DNA of 64,000 nt, from positions 124,001 through 188,000 of the forward strand of contig JBJEPE010000092.1 of NCBI GenBank assembly GCA_051881075.1. The letters run 5' to 3'. The translations under genes and the position numbers were made by a program. Within the stretch, counting starts at the first letter, position 1; each line of letters starts with the position of its first letter. A model generated the notes under the pieces. The model was not told the origin of the DNA, did not search any database, and saw only the letters and a list, made by a program, of their open reading frames with translations. Positions 51,201 through 59,980 of the stretch are shown piece by piece. The stretch is from RUG14223 sp051881075 (GTDB lineage Bacteria > Bacillota > Clostridia > Oscillospirales > Acutalibacteraceae).

Positions 51201-54200
51201 TAGTAAATTTTTGTGTTACGGACGTTGCGTTATAATATTTATCCTTGGCAACATATATCGTAAATTCATACTCTCCGGCCTCTGTAGGAGGTGTGTTAGG
51301 GTCATTTATTACCTTACCTGTAGTAGAGGCAAAGGTTATGGTAACTTCACCGGTACCAAGACGTGTATACTTTGGATATGCTGCAGGGAATCCGTCATAA
51401 AGCTTGGAAATATCACTATCAACGGTTACCATGCCGTCTGCGTCACCTACAGTAACTATAAAGCTGGCATATGCAGAGGTACCGTTACGTCCGGTTACCT
51501 TAATAGAAAACGGATAATCACCTACTTCACTTGGTGTACCCATAATTCTCTTGCCGTCAAGGGAAAGTCCCTTAGGCAGATTACCCATAACCGGCTCAAG
51601 CGCATATTTAACTGCCGGACCGTCCTCTGCGTCATTTTCAATAGATATAGAAAGCTCATATCCTAATGTGTAAGATCCGTCCGTGTTCTTTGTTTGTACA
51701 AGTGACCCGTACTTAAGCAAAAATTCTTTACCGGAAACACTTACATTAATCTGTATAGCCGACCATTGAACCTTAACCGTAAAGTCCTCCATGGAGTTAT
51801 CGGGCTTTATAAATCTTGAATCATAGTCATAGCCCTTATCCCCTGACTTCCAATAACCGTAATTGCTTGCTATCTCATAGCCCTTTCTTGTTACATCCTT
51901 TGTGGTATAAAGCTCATTTGTTATATTTGAATATAACACCTGACTTTCAGGTATTGTATTAGATTTACCGTTATCCTTATCGTATGTAACCTTGATCTTT
52001 TTGGTTATATATATATTTCTTTCAGATGTCAGATTATTTGCTACATTATAGTGGCCCAATATCAAATAATCACCGACATCGGATTGCAGACAATTTGCAT
52101 ATGCTATGGTCTTACCACTGTCCTTAAGGTACGCACTTACGCTGTCTGCGGCAAGCAGAGGACCGGTTTTTATGCTTGAATTAAGTGTTACACCTATCTG
52201 ACTGCCTATAGAATCATTAAGCATTTTAATAAGCTGTGTGCTTGCCAAATAGAGGTTTGACTTATTACCGCCTGCAAAGTTATCATTGATAGTCGCATCA
52301 CCGCTGAGTGTTATTACCTTCTTTGTATAAACACCCGCGCCCTTTGTATTACTTAATCCAACGTTATCAACTATTCTACCGTTATACATTACAAGGCTTC
52401 CGTAGTTTACAAAAACACCTACGCCTAAGCTTTCTACGCCCAACGCATTTATCTGGTTCTTTCTGATTACGCTGTTATCGTTGTTCATTATAACGGTTGC
52501 GGCCTCAACATATATACCTGCGCCGGCACAATTATAACCTGCTGCTTTATTGGCCTCCGTTATTTTATTATAGGCTATTTGGGCATCATATATATTAATG
52601 GTACCTTCCGCCGCATAAATACCTGCACCGGCATACGCAATATTACCTTGTGACTGTTCAGTATCGGTACCGCCCACAACCGTGTTTGACATAATATACA
52701 CCTTTGTGGATTCACCCTCAACATATATACCGCCGCCTATATCGGTTGCTGTGTTTGAATATATCTTGGCTCCTACAAGGTAGAGCTCACCCAGTGCACT
52801 TGTACTTCTAATGTAAATTGCACCGCCTCTTGCAGCCTTATTACCTGTAATCGTAGATTCCTTACAGTTATAAATACCGTCTTTTTCAACACGGACGGCA
52901 CCGCCGTAACCGTCTGAACCATTAGTATTTGCATTGTAATTATCTCTAAGTACGGTTTTTGCAAGAGTGGTAAGTGTTCCTTCTACCTGAATGAGCGGAG
53001 CCTGCGAGCTGGTTTGACTTCCCATCCCACTATCACTTAACATACTGTTGCCTGTAACAAATACATTATTAAGTGTAAGCCTACCGTTTACACCGGTAGT
53101 TGCATTTTTATTTACACTTATCAACGGTTTTGTATTGTCCTCAAACATCTGACTTCTATAAAAACCAAAACCGCCGTCGGATGTAATAATTACGGTTTTA
53201 TTGATATCCAGCGTTTTTCTAAGCTCAATACTGCGCAAGATATAAACCGTATATTCTTCCGCATAGGTATCCAACGCACTTTCGCTGTATTCCTCAGCCT
53301 TATTACCGGCATATTCTATAGCCTCTTCAATGGTAGTAAAGAATTTATTTTGAACCTTGGCTATATTATCCGTCCAAACTGCAGTGAACATGATTTTGAA
53401 AAGGTCATCTCTATCCGTAGGAATGGTAAACGTTTCCCCGGGTTGATATTCTTGGTCATATCCCTGTAAATCACACTCCCAATGCGAGAATGTAAATCCA
53501 TCATATGTAAATGTATTTGCCGGGAGTGTAAACTCGGCACCGTATGCATATGACATATTAGGTATAGTTTTATCAGTCTGATCATCTGTAGAAAGACCTT
53601 GTGAGAATGATATCGTTATCTCTCTGTTTACAAACATTGTCTTTCCCGATGAACCTATGATGTACCTGTCTATCTCATCACTGGAGGGAGCGGTACTATC
53701 ACCGCCCTCATACTCATCATCGTCAAGGGTTCTGGTTACATCTGCTATAAAGTACTGAGTTTCATCGGCAGCTTTATCATTATTTGTCATAAAGGTGCCG
53801 TAGAATTTGCCATCCAAGTTCAGTGACAGATATATTTTACTGCCGGGTCTTAGTCCTCCGCTTGTCATATTGCTGTTATCAACTACGTAAAGGTTGTTAA
53901 ACTCGGTAACATGAGAAACAAGAGCAATATTATATTCGTTCTTTTCTATTATTAAAATATCCTGCACCTTGAGATTGGCGTTTTTTGTAACATATACACC
54001 GCCGCCAAGCTCACCGTAGTTTGCTGAAATAGTAGAACTACCGAGAGTAACATTTCCGTCTGCGTAAATAGCACCGCCCATAGCATATTTTGACGGAGCT
54101 ATATCCTCTTCCTCTTCTTCTTCTTCTCCGGTGTCGGTGTCAGTGTCAGTACTATCTTCAGGAGTTTCCTCGCTTACTACACCGTTAGGATCAATATACT

Positions 54201-57200
54201 CCGCTCTGTTACCTGTCATATTACACGCAGTAACGGTAAGCTTACTTCCGTTTGCCGCATATACGGCACCGCCCATATTAAATGCCGTATTTTTAGTCAC
54301 ATCTATACGCTGAGTATCGGTTCCCTTAAGCTCAAGCGTACTGCCTGTGCCAAGATATATAGCGCCGCCGTTACCCTCTTCTTCGGTATCTCTGTACTTA
54401 ACCGAATTCAGAGTAGTCTCGCATCCTGTAATATTTCCCTCTGAGCTTCCGGTAATATAGAAAGCACCGCCATTTCTTGCGCTGTTTTCACTTATCTTGG
54501 TTTCCTTGTCATATTCAACCGTTGATCCATCCATTTGGTTATAAACTATCTTTTGTTTACTGTTAGTAAACGAATAGTCACAATCCTTAAGGTAAATGCC
54601 ACCGCCATTTCCGTTTGTAGATCTGTTATTATATAGTGTCATGGCACCCACCATATTAACGCTGCCGCCTTCAATATAGATTGCGCCACCGTTTCCGGCT
54701 GCCACATTTGATTCTATATCAGGATTATTTATCGTAACATTTGCTTCAAAAGCAGCTAATACAGCACCTACGCCCTTATCCTCTACATTAGCATTATTAT
54801 AATTCATCTGTGCTTCAAAAATTGTTACGGACGTATTTTTGCCGGCATAAATAGCCGTACCTGCAGGTGTTACATCGGCAGGTAAGGTGGTACCCTCAGG
54901 TATAGTAAGCGAATTGTTCTCAAAGTTAGATTCAGCGGTAAAAACATATCCGTTTGCTTCGATACTTCCTTTATTAACCGTTAGTATTGCACCGCCGTCT
55001 TTCGTATCTGAGCCCTCAAGGTAAACACCTGCGCCGTACAAAGCCCTGTTGCCCATTATATCGGCGCCTTGAATATTTACCTTAGATCCTGCACAGACAT
55101 ATACTGCACCGCCCTTATGTGTAGCATTACTGTCATTAAGGGCATTGGAGCATCCCATAACCTCTGTGCATTCATACAGATTAAGCGTACCGTTTACAAC
55201 CTTAAAGAAAGCCGAGCCTGTTTCAAGGCTGTATGACATACCACCTTCAAATATAATTCTTGAACCGCCCTTAGCACCCTTTGTCGTAAGTGTCGCTCCG
55301 TTTGTTATTTCAAACATAGCATGGTTTCTGTTATCTACGGATGTAGAATCTTCAGGATCATAGTTCTTTCTGCTTATGGTCATACTCGTTGTATCAAACT
55401 CCGGAATATCAATCATTTGTCCGTCAACTTCAATCCTATAAGTGGTGTATTCAAAACCATCCTCATCATATTTCTTTCCATAATACTTTTGATACTCTTC
55501 TTTATCATAAGATACATCTATAAATAAATTAATGTCTTTGCTTACCGTGATTGTATCCTCCACCTCACAGTTATCAATAACATATATAGTTGTACCAACA
55601 TCTGTAGTCTGTGCGGCATCGAATGCCTCCTTTAGGGTCATATACATATTATCGCCTATCATGGCAGCGTACCTTATCCAGCGTGCATAGAACACTTCAT
55701 CGGCATCCCATGTAACCATTACGGTTTCATCTTCATCATAAAACTGACCGTAATCCATAATTACGCCTTCATAAGAGTCGGCTGAATTAGGATATTCATA
55801 ACCGCTCTTGGTACCCCAGCAATCAAACTTTCCTCTGAACTTTGTAAATGTACACTTTGGCAATGTATAGTAACTTCCCTTACATACATATTCATCAGCC
55901 ATTTCTCCTGTACTTAAATTTTGTTCAAAGGATATCGTAAGCTTTTTGCCCATTACGATATTGCTATCGTTATAGCCCATAACATAGTCAGTATTGTTAC
56001 TGAAGAAGTAATCCTTTACGGTTTTTCCGTTTGCACCCGAACGTATTGGTGCAATACTTATTGTCTCTGTTAATTCGGTTTTATATCTTAGTCCTATCTT
56101 ACTGCCTGTTGTAAGGCCGTCATCAGTTATGGAATTCTCTCTGGCAAACCAGACATCACTGCTTGTATTGCCTGATACCGTAACCTTATTCTTAACCTTA
56201 AACGTGGGCATATCCGTATCTGTAGACTCAAGATAAACGCCTACAGGGTTTTCCTTTATGGTTGCGCCATCAAGCACAGCAACGGAGTTATTACTTACGT
56301 ATAAGCCGTAGCTGCCTGTGGGCTGACATTTACTTACTGTAGTACCTGTGAGATTTGCCGTACCGCTGTTGCTTGCAAGCACACCGTAATCACAGGTGTT
56401 ATTTGTTACCGTACAATTCTTTAATGTAACGGTTGTACCGTCTGCGTGTACAGCAGGCTGTGCAATCTTGCTTCCCACTGTAAGATTACCTTTCATATTT
56501 GAAACCGTAACCTTCTCAAGGCTGAGGGTACTGCTTGACCCATTATAGAAGGCAAGACCGGTACCGTCCTTTACCTCACCGGTATTTATGGTTATAGTAC
56601 CGGATGAGACATTATTAAATATACGTCCTGCATTACAGTTGCTCACATTAAACGTTGAACCTGTAAGCTTGGATGCGTTTACATTAATAAGATTTGTAAA
56701 TAATTTATTTGTGCTTGAATCCTGTGTATAGGTATAAGCATATCTATAATCATTTGTCTGTGTTGCCACAGTATATGTCTCTTTTTCATAGGTTGCATAT
56801 GTAACATATACAAAGTGAGAGCTGCTGTCCGTTACTGTTACACTTGTAGCGTTCAAGTTACTTGTGCCAGATACATTTATAATACTACCGTCAATGACAA
56901 GGCGGTCATAAGTAGGGGAACCTGTTTGTGTAGGTGTTGTAACGAAAAATCCGCCTATAGTATCAAAATTCTGTAAAGTAACCTTATTAAGTGACAATGT
57001 ACTGCTATTGGTTACTTGAACGGCAGGCTGTATTGCGGACGCCCATGTTTCGGATATGATACTATTACCGTATCCTGTACCGTCAATGATTATGTCACCC
57101 TCTAAACTAAGGGTTGAACTGCCGGAAAGTGATATAAAGCTATACGACGACTCCTTTGTAGTGAGCGTGATAGTTTTATCGGTATCACTTTTGATAGTCA

Positions 57201-57576
57201 GACTTCTGCCATCGGAAATGCTTATTCTGCTTGCACTGTCATCCGGCAATACTATATCTGCCTTAAGAACAAGAACATCGTCCGTTACCGCTTCAGATAA
57301 AGCGGTTTTTAAGCTTTCGTAATATTTATCCGTTTCAGTGGTTGTACTGCTGTAGGATTTATCCTGCGTTTCATTATAAACGACTACAGTAGTTTCATCT
57401 GCACCCCTTATTCCCAAAAGCTTCTCATCGGACTTATTAAGAGTCGCAGTATTATTTCCCGATAACATAAGGCTTACAAGTCTGTCTGCCTTACCGCTGA
57501 TACCTAAAAACGCTCCCGTAATAATAATTACGCTTAAAATTACCGATGAAATGATTATTCTTTTTTTTGCTTTCAT
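45247..57576 (-). CDS. Giant exported protein of about 4,109 residues: beta-helix, MBG/YDG and FN3 modules
   Basis: The start is the ATG at 57576, 7 bases after AGGAGGT; an open extension to 57654 has no ribosome binding site. After a basic N-terminus and a hydrophobic segment (about 7-26) come three right-handed beta-helix-like regions (about 70-540, 640-1300 and 1415-1850) rich in GGAIYV and GGGVYV units. InlB-type linkers (FSQGLSTDD and similar) separate them. From about 1940 to 3190 there are roughly 13 MBG/YDG-type modules with repeats like LYDGFPA and GEYEFTI. Nine FN3 modules close the protein (about 3265-4109). No sortase signal, SLH domain or dockerin is seen. The overall plan is that of a surface adhesin or stalk. 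The last seven FN3 modules match the tail of the LRR giant. Expression is probably from 57675-57703. Confidence 0.88.
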   Translation of the reverse strand: MKAKKRIIISSVILSVIIITGAFLGISGKADRLVSLMLSGNNTATLNKSDEKLLGIRGADETTVVVYNETQDKSYSSTTTETDKYYESLKTALSEAVTDDVLVLKADIVLPDDSASRISISDGRSLTIKSDTDKTITLTTKESSYSFISLSGSSTLSLEGDIIIDGTGYGNSIISETWASAIQPAVQVTNSSTLSLNKVTLQNFDTIGGFFVTTPTQTGSPTYDRLVIDGSIINVSGTSNLNATSVTVTDSSSHFVYVTYATYEKETYTVATQTNDYRYAYTYTQDSSTNKLFTNLINVNASKLTGSTFNVSNCNAGRIFNNVSSGTITINTGEVKDGTGLAFYNGSSSTLSLEKVTVSNMKGNLTVGSKIAQPAVHADGTTVTLKNCTVTNNTCDYGVLASNSGTANLTGTTVSKCQPTGSYGLYVSNNSVAVLDGATIKENPVGVYLESTDTDMPTFKVKNKVTVSGNTSSDVWFARENSITDDGLTTGSKIGLRYKTELTETISIAPIRSGANGKTVKDYFFSNNTDYVMGYNDSNIVMGKKLTISFEQNLSTGEMADEYVCKGSYYTLPKCTFTKFRGKFDCWGTKSGYEYPNSADSYEGVIMDYGQFYDEDETVMVTWDADEVFYARWIRYAAMIGDNMYMTLKEAFDAAQTTDVGTTIYVIDNCEVEDTITVSKDINLFIDVSYDKEEYQKYYGKKYDEDGFEYTTYRIEVDGQMIDIPEFDTTSMTISRKNYDPEDSTSVDNRNHAMFEITNGATLTTKGAKGGSRIIFEGGMSYSLETGSAFFKVVNGTLNLYECTEVMGCSNALNDSNATHKGGAVYVCAGSKVNIQGADIMGNRALYGAGVYLEGSDTKDGGAILTVNKGSIEANGYVFTAESNFENNSLTIPEGTTLPADVTPAGTAIYAGKNTSVTIFEAQMNYNNANVEDKGVGAVLAAFEANVTINNPDIESNVAAGNGGAIYIEGGSVNMVGAMTLYNNRSTNGNGGGIYLKDCDYSFTNSKQKIVYNQMDGSTVEYDKETKISENSARNGGAFYITGSSEGNITGCETTLNSVKYRDTEEEGNGGAIYLGTGSTLELKGTDTQRIDVTKNTAFNMGGAVYAANGSKLTVTACNMTGNRAEYIDPNGVVSEETPEDSTDTDTDTGEEEEEEEDIAPSKYAMGGAIYADGNVTLGSSTISANYGELGGGVYVTKNANLKVQDILIIEKNEYNIALVSHVTEFNNLYVVDNSNMTSGGLRPGSKIYLSLNLDGKFYGTFMTNNDKAADETQYFIADVTRTLDDDEYEGGDSTAPSSDEIDRYIIGSSGKTMFVNREITISFSQGLSTDDQTDKTIPNMSYAYGAEFTLPANTFTYDGFTFSHWECDLQGYDQEYQPGETFTIPTDRDDLFKIMFTAVWTDNIAKVQNKFFTTIEEAIEYAGNKAEEYSESALDTYAEEYTVYILRSIELRKTLDINKTVIITSDGGFGFYRSQMFEDNTKPLISVNKNATTGVNGRLTLNNVFVTGNSMLSDSGMGSQTSSQAPLIQVEGTLTTLAKTVLRDNYNANTNGSDGYGGAVRVEKDGIYNCKESTITGNKAARGGAIYIRSTSALGELYLVGAKIYSNTATDIGGGIYVEGESTKVYIMSNTVVGGTDTEQSQGNIAYAGAGIYAAEGTINIYDAQIAYNKITEANKAAGYNCAGAGIYVEAATVIMNNDNSVIRKNQINALGVESLGVGVFVNYGSLVMYNGRIVDNVGLSNTKGAGVYTKKVITLSGDATINDNFAGGNKSNLYLASTQLIKMLNDSIGSQIGVTLNSSIKTGPLLAADSVSAYLKDSGKTIAYANCLQSDVGDYLILGHYNVANNLTSERNIYITKKIKVTYDKDNGKSNTIPESQVLYSNITNELYTTKDVTRKGYEIASNYGYWKSGDKGYDYDSRFIKPDNSMEDFTVKVQWSAIQINVSVSGKEFLLKYGSLVQTKNTDGSYTLGYELSISIENDAEDGPAVKYALEPVMGNLPKGLSLDGKRIMGTPSEVGDYPFSIKVTGRNGTSAYASFIVTVGDADGMVTVDSDISKLYDGFPAAYPKYTRLGTGEVTITFASTTGKVINDPNTPPTEAGEYEFTIYVAKDKYYNATSVTQKFTISKIDRGFTYRDFIQTKVYNGVEASVPPVYEQVYNALKGTYDYEFRWYDSETVALSDTTGANKRKTLPVDVGTYYVRMFVAGDENYNDTLSKVFKYTITQKPVDVIWENLLFTYDTQAHKPTAYFTDINNGKVYVEVVDYQTEQGTYTAYVTDAAKSANSNYNLLNPTESFTIIRADTTVKIITTPMTMVYNTKTPVLEYATVSDGVASFVWYDSEGNVIQPPTENGTYKVKVTVTQGHNYNATESELYTYTITPKPTDIVWSDLEFTYKVDSIVEDKEVAHTWCPTAYYTKISGEKVYLTVLGAQSQAGTYTAKTLLLKSEDGNYTFNNPTQTFKIAKLQGVIRITGDLSRDYNGQTVSGDKVTTWTGDGQRVYKYTDENGNVLNSAPKDSGKYTISVIMLEGKNYLGTGTYTDPVEFEIYKLYGEVQINSDAQFSKIYDDMPVSLYDQLGNKKYASTGDGDIQVDWYTIDNELISSGIDEGAFTGVGANGPIEEGQYRVVLTLPDTRNYYGASDYTTFSITKIEGGVKITANLNKVYDGMPASLATLDDSGNIIDKGYEYIIPDADTETTINIKWYDKDLNMLESAPINAGNYTVMVTQILSVKVPGSVDENGNPKIYETESTDIAAFTIARAQPKFSAPENQSKIYDGDAFSLNYNIVSDGQVYVAWYRNTEKLEFVPYNAGEYMAYISAEQGENYVALSPQKVVVTIEKATPVITPISTIESLSKPYDGEPINSEDVEFTYTGDGRASVVWYNESSQLSSPPVDAGAYIAKIVISETDNYNSATLDIGKVNTTEINGINEVDTSEMIIISKLSGKITLIDTNIDKIYDGFGVSAPRCTTTGGDVSITWYDKEGNEIGFAPSVVGEYSVKLTLIGNTNWIGAEESLNFKITPKTVNATFTDIIREYSGSTAVTINEGEYELDDILKNDVVYLKATGNFSDKNVITSGMSYMRVTIDSMTLTGPDSGNYVLGETTASILGTITTRRLSITPDPYQYKEELQEDPEITYVADGLVEGDVIKGKLSREQGEEVGSYFINIGTLDPGTNYFMTFDNNVLFTIKPRPTYNIHITTLGSGTVSPNDISTVTKNESQTYEFIPTDGWLVGEVKVDSEDKGVIYSYEFKEVQEDHDLYVVFAKDVAELKITEKTHSTVTLDWNIINGCAKMVIERSTDGVNFEEIATVEGESTGYVDNNLRPKTTYYYRAMPYFVNGDSADEYYYTNIVSVETELLAPVLVSAKSDNYNAITITWKKSDGAEGYKVYRYDDAANAWKEIADVVGENTLSYTDKTVKNGETYKYTVRAYVTSVNGIVYSDFDEAGKSAKAMPASPTVTSVKASGRTNVVIKWNAVSGADKYRVYRSETGATSGFSVIASVASGTLTYTDTDRTEGKTYYYTVLAVRDGVYGKYNSGIGVTLIPATPKISAVTNSAYNKLKVSWSKVSDCDGYILYRSLKESSGWSRVANISDPATVTYTDTVPDCGVTYYYTIRAYWKTSSGYVYGKYNTGVGGNTLPTTPAIKKVTSAGYNSLNIRWDEVTEAHGYRLYRSETETGNWETVKDITPGTVTLYKNTKLTTGKTYYYTLRAFVEIDGKKIFSGYVKTGVGGTPIPATPKISSAVKSGAKQITLTWGKITGATGYRIYRSLNESTDYSTVAIIRNNATVTYTDETAVPGTQYYYTIRAYTTVDGTNIYSECVKPGIAGKTTLATPNISSATATGYNSITVKWGKIAGVDTYTLYRSTTQTGGWKSIATVKGDSTTSYVDTTAVYNKQYYYTVRANLTIGDDTYRSGYNTTGTAGKATAVVPNFSVASASYDSIKLTWTAVGQADGYVIYRSLNSDNTGWKVISTIEKGSTVSYIDKDVECGKTYYYTMRSFKTIDGTKVTSGYLKNGKSCTAKPSTPVVTALQQQDKTVFIEWNKIDGAVSYKIYRKISGGSWSVIGTEDGDTVVFMDETAEEDVPYIYTVRAISSNNIYSAFTAVNMTFCE
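45250..47230. repeat. Seven-module FN3 tail, copy in the beta-helix giant gene
   Basis: About 2.0 kb encodes FN3 modules 3-9 of this giant and aligns module by module with 37640-39627. Both proteins end a few residues after the last module, with unlike termini (MYVEEATV and MTFCE). Confidence 0.85.
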
Positions 57577-57674
57577 TTTATTACCTCCTGTAATTTTGCG
57601 TATAATAAAAATATGACTGATGTTATAATGCAGGCAAGCAAAAATACATACCAACCCACTTTCTAATTATGATA

Positions 57675-57703
57675 ATAATACCACATTTTTTATAATTTGT
57701 CAC
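57675..57703 (-). promoter_or_regulatory. SigA-type promoter of the beta-helix/FN3 giant
   Basis: On the minus strand GTGACA (57698-57703) and TATTAT (57675-57680) are 17 bases apart. The ATG lies about 99 bp downstream. Confidence 0.55.
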
Positions 57704-57856
57704 TATTTTTTGATTAAATTTTCAATTTGTTTATATATTTATGTATTATTACAGATAATATTCACATAAAATTGACGGATTTGCGATTTATAGTATAAAA
57801 TCCAATAAAAAAGTTGTATGTTATTGCAAAACTTTGTAAAAAATCATAAATTCATG

Positions 57857-57885
57857 TTGTTAAATTGTAAATTATATGCTATTAT
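57857..57885 (+). promoter_or_regulatory. Possible SigA-type promoter of tcdA
   Basis: TTGTTA (57857-57862) and TATTAT (57880-57885) are 17 bases apart. The region is so AT-rich that chance matches are common. Confidence 0.4.
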
Positions 57886-57961
57886 ATATGTATAGATAAA
57901 TTGGCATTTTTTACTTTTTTAATAAATACTCGATTTTATCTCAATTATCGGGAGGAACACA

Positions 57962-58672
57962 ATGTCTATTTTTTTGAGAACCGAAATGCTGCTTGGTACT
58001 GACGGTATGCAACGTTTACAGAAGTCAAGAGTTGCCGTTTTCGGCGTAGGCGGTGTAGGAGGTTACGCCGTAGAAGCGCTTGTCCGCAGCGGAATAGGAA
58101 GTATAGATATCTTTGATAACGATACGGTTTGTGAAAGCAACCTGAACAGACAGATAATAGCCACTACAAAAACCATAGGTATGTATAAGGTGGACGCTAT
58201 GAAACAGCGCATACTTGACATAAATCCGGATGCTGACGTCAACGCCTTCAACGTTTTCTATACACCTGAGAACTCCTCCTTATACCCCATAGATAAGTAC
58301 GATTACGTTATCGATGCCATAGACACGGTAACATCAAAGATACATCTTATATGTGAATGTTATAGGGCAAACGTCCCTATAATGAGTGCAATGGGAGCAG
58401 GTAATAAGCTTAATGCCGCCATGCTTGAGGTTGAGGATATCTACCGCACAAGCGGATGTCCGCTGGCAAGGGTAATGCGCAGAGAGCTGAAAGCCCGTGG
58501 CATTAAGCATCTTAAGGTAGTATATTCAAAGGAACCTGCCATAACCCCCCTACCATTAGAAGAGAAAAGCGCCTCACGCAGACAGACTCCCGGAAGCACG
58601 GCGTTTGTTCCTGGTGTGGCAGGGCTTATAATAGCAGGCGAGGTAGTCAAGGATCTTTCACTTAAACCATAA
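57962..58672 (+). CDS. tcdA: tRNA threonylcarbamoyladenosine dehydratase (ThiF/E1-like)
   Basis: The 236-residue protein is an E1-like adenylating enzyme. It begins FLRTEMLLGTDGMQRLQKSR, then has the ATP-binding loop VAVFGVGGVGGYAVEALVRS, the family segment DNDTVCESNLNRQI, and DAIDTVTSKIHLICECY. These features match TcdA (CsdL), which uses ATP to cyclise t6A in tRNA to ct6A. The length is a little short of the E. coli enzyme (about 268), mainly at the C-terminus. The upstream t6A genes tsaC and tsaD are in this window but 48 kb away. The ATG follows GGGAGGA. A different ThiF-like role is possible, but the RxE...LNRQ pattern favours TcdA. Confidence 0.88.
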   Translation: MSIFLRTEMLLGTDGMQRLQKSRVAVFGVGGVGGYAVEALVRSGIGSIDIFDNDTVCESNLNRQIIATTKTIGMYKVDAMKQRILDINPDADVNAFNVFYTPENSSLYPIDKYDYVIDAIDTVTSKIHLICECYRANVPIMSAMGAGNKLNAAMLEVEDIYRTSGCPLARVMRRELKARGIKHLKVVYSKEPAITPLPLEEKSASRRQTPGSTAFVPGVAGLIIAGEVVKDLSLKP

Positions 58673-58726
58673 ACAAAAATTAGAACCGACAGATATCTGT
58701 TAATTATATAAAGGAGCTATCGTTTT

Positions 58727-59959
58727 ATGAGCAACAGCACGGAAGATAAGCTTAAACAAACGCAAGACGAGCTTGAAAAGCTGGTATATAAAAAATACGA
58801 TGAGTTAAGACAAAAAGTAGGTATAAACCTGAAAAAGGGACAACATCTTCTTCCGCCACTCTATCCTAAATCCGCATCTCCGGACGATAATGTATTTGAA
58901 AAGCCTATACAAAGAAAAAGTCCGGTTTACATGAGGCGTGTTAAAGAGCCTGCCGAAACAGTAAAAAACTTTAAAATAGTAGTCCTGGACGCTATGACTC
59001 TTACCGATGATCATGTTAATCTTAATAAGCTTATGCTTCTGGGAGAAACCACATACTATTCTTTTACAAAGCCCGAAGAGGTCGCAGATCGCATAAAGGA
59101 TGCAAATGCCGTTATAACAAACAAGGTACCCATGACGGCGGAGGCCATGAAGGAGGCTAAGGGACTTGTATATATCGGGGTTATGGCAACAGGCTATGAC
59201 ATGATTGATATTGACTACTGCACGGCACACTCCATAGCGGTTACAAATGTTCCCAACTACTCTACAGCAGCCGTCGCTCAGCATACCTTTGCACTTATAC
59301 TTAATCACTTTAGCAAGGTAGCACAGTACGACAATTTTGTTCATAACGGGGGCTGGCAACACACAAAGCTGTTTGCACCCTGCATATACGATACACATGA
59401 GCTTCAAAATCTCAGTATCGGCATAATAGGTTTTGGAGAAATAGGCCATGAAGTAGCCAAGATAGCATCTGCCTTTAACATGCTAGTATATGTATATCAT
59501 CCTCATCCGTTAAGCTATAAGGACAAAAGGCACGGTTATCACAGAGTAAACCTTAACCGGCTGTTATGCTACAGCGACATAATCACTATACATTGTCCGT
59601 TAAACGATCAGACGCGAAATCTTATTAATAAAAAAACGCTAAGAAAATGTCATAATGACGTTTTTCTTATAAATACAGCCAGAGGCGCCATTGTAAACAG
59701 CGATGACCTGTACGATGCTTTGGTAAATAAACGCATAGGCGGTGCGGCCATAGATGTTTTGGACTGTGAGCCTATGGAGAAGGATTGCAAGCTGTTAAAA
59801 GCACCTAATCTGACTATAACACCTCATGTGGCTTGGGGGCATATAGAGTCCCGTATAAGGCTTATGAACACTGTTTATTACAATTTGTACAGATTTTTAA
59901 CAGGAAGTCCGACACACATTGTAAACTATTTGCGATATAATAAAAATGAACCAAAATAA
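58727..59959 (+). CDS. D-2-hydroxyacid dehydrogenase with N-terminal extension
   Basis: The 410-residue protein has about 80 extra N-terminal residues (predicted coiled coil at 1-35, then Pro-rich) before a standard D-2-hydroxyacid dehydrogenase. The nucleotide-binding loop is IGIIGFGEIGHEVA. Catalytic residues are seen as Arg in LINTARGAIVN, Glu in VLDCEPM and His in TITPHVAWG. The strand after the loop ends VYVYHPH without the usual Asp, so NADP use or atypical NAD binding is possible. The fold resembles glycerate/hydroxypyruvate reductases and 2-ketoacid reductases; the substrate cannot be fixed. It is 54 bp after tcdA, with AAAGGAG before the ATG, and 21 bp before an FN3 giant, so the three may be cotranscribed. 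Confidence 0.88.
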   Translation: MSNSTEDKLKQTQDELEKLVYKKYDELRQKVGINLKKGQHLLPPLYPKSASPDDNVFEKPIQRKSPVYMRRVKEPAETVKNFKIVVLDAMTLTDDHVNLNKLMLLGETTYYSFTKPEEVADRIKDANAVITNKVPMTAEAMKEAKGLVYIGVMATGYDMIDIDYCTAHSIAVTNVPNYSTAAVAQHTFALILNHFSKVAQYDNFVHNGGWQHTKLFAPCIYDTHELQNLSIGIIGFGEIGHEVAKIASAFNMLVYVYHPHPLSYKDKRHGYHRVNLNRLLCYSDIITIHCPLNDQTRNLINKKTLRKCHNDVFLINTARGAIVNSDDLYDALVNKRIGGAAIDVLDCEPMEKDCKLLKAPNLTITPHVAWGHIESRIRLMNTVYYNLYRFLTGSPTHIVNYLRYNKNEPK

Positions 59960-59980
59960 ATTTAGTAAGGAATAATTGCT

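Larger units (their letters stand above)
57577..57961. other. Divergent promoter region, giant gene / tcdA
   Basis: This 385-bp very AT-rich region has no credible gene. It contains a probable promoter for each direction (57675-57703 leftward and 57857-57885 rightward) and ribosome binding sites AGGAGG and GGGAGGA next to the two genes. Confidence 0.65.

Noticed and set aside
37636..57576. Possible CRISPR arrays in the repeat-rich giant genes
   Set aside because: The repeats are coding modules of about 90 codons that diverge at silent sites; there are no short identical repeats with unique spacers and no cas genes.
58805..59449. A 214-codon minus-strand frame opposite the dehydrogenase
   Set aside because: It is antisense to a secure dehydrogenase gene, with no recognisable domain and no start signal.
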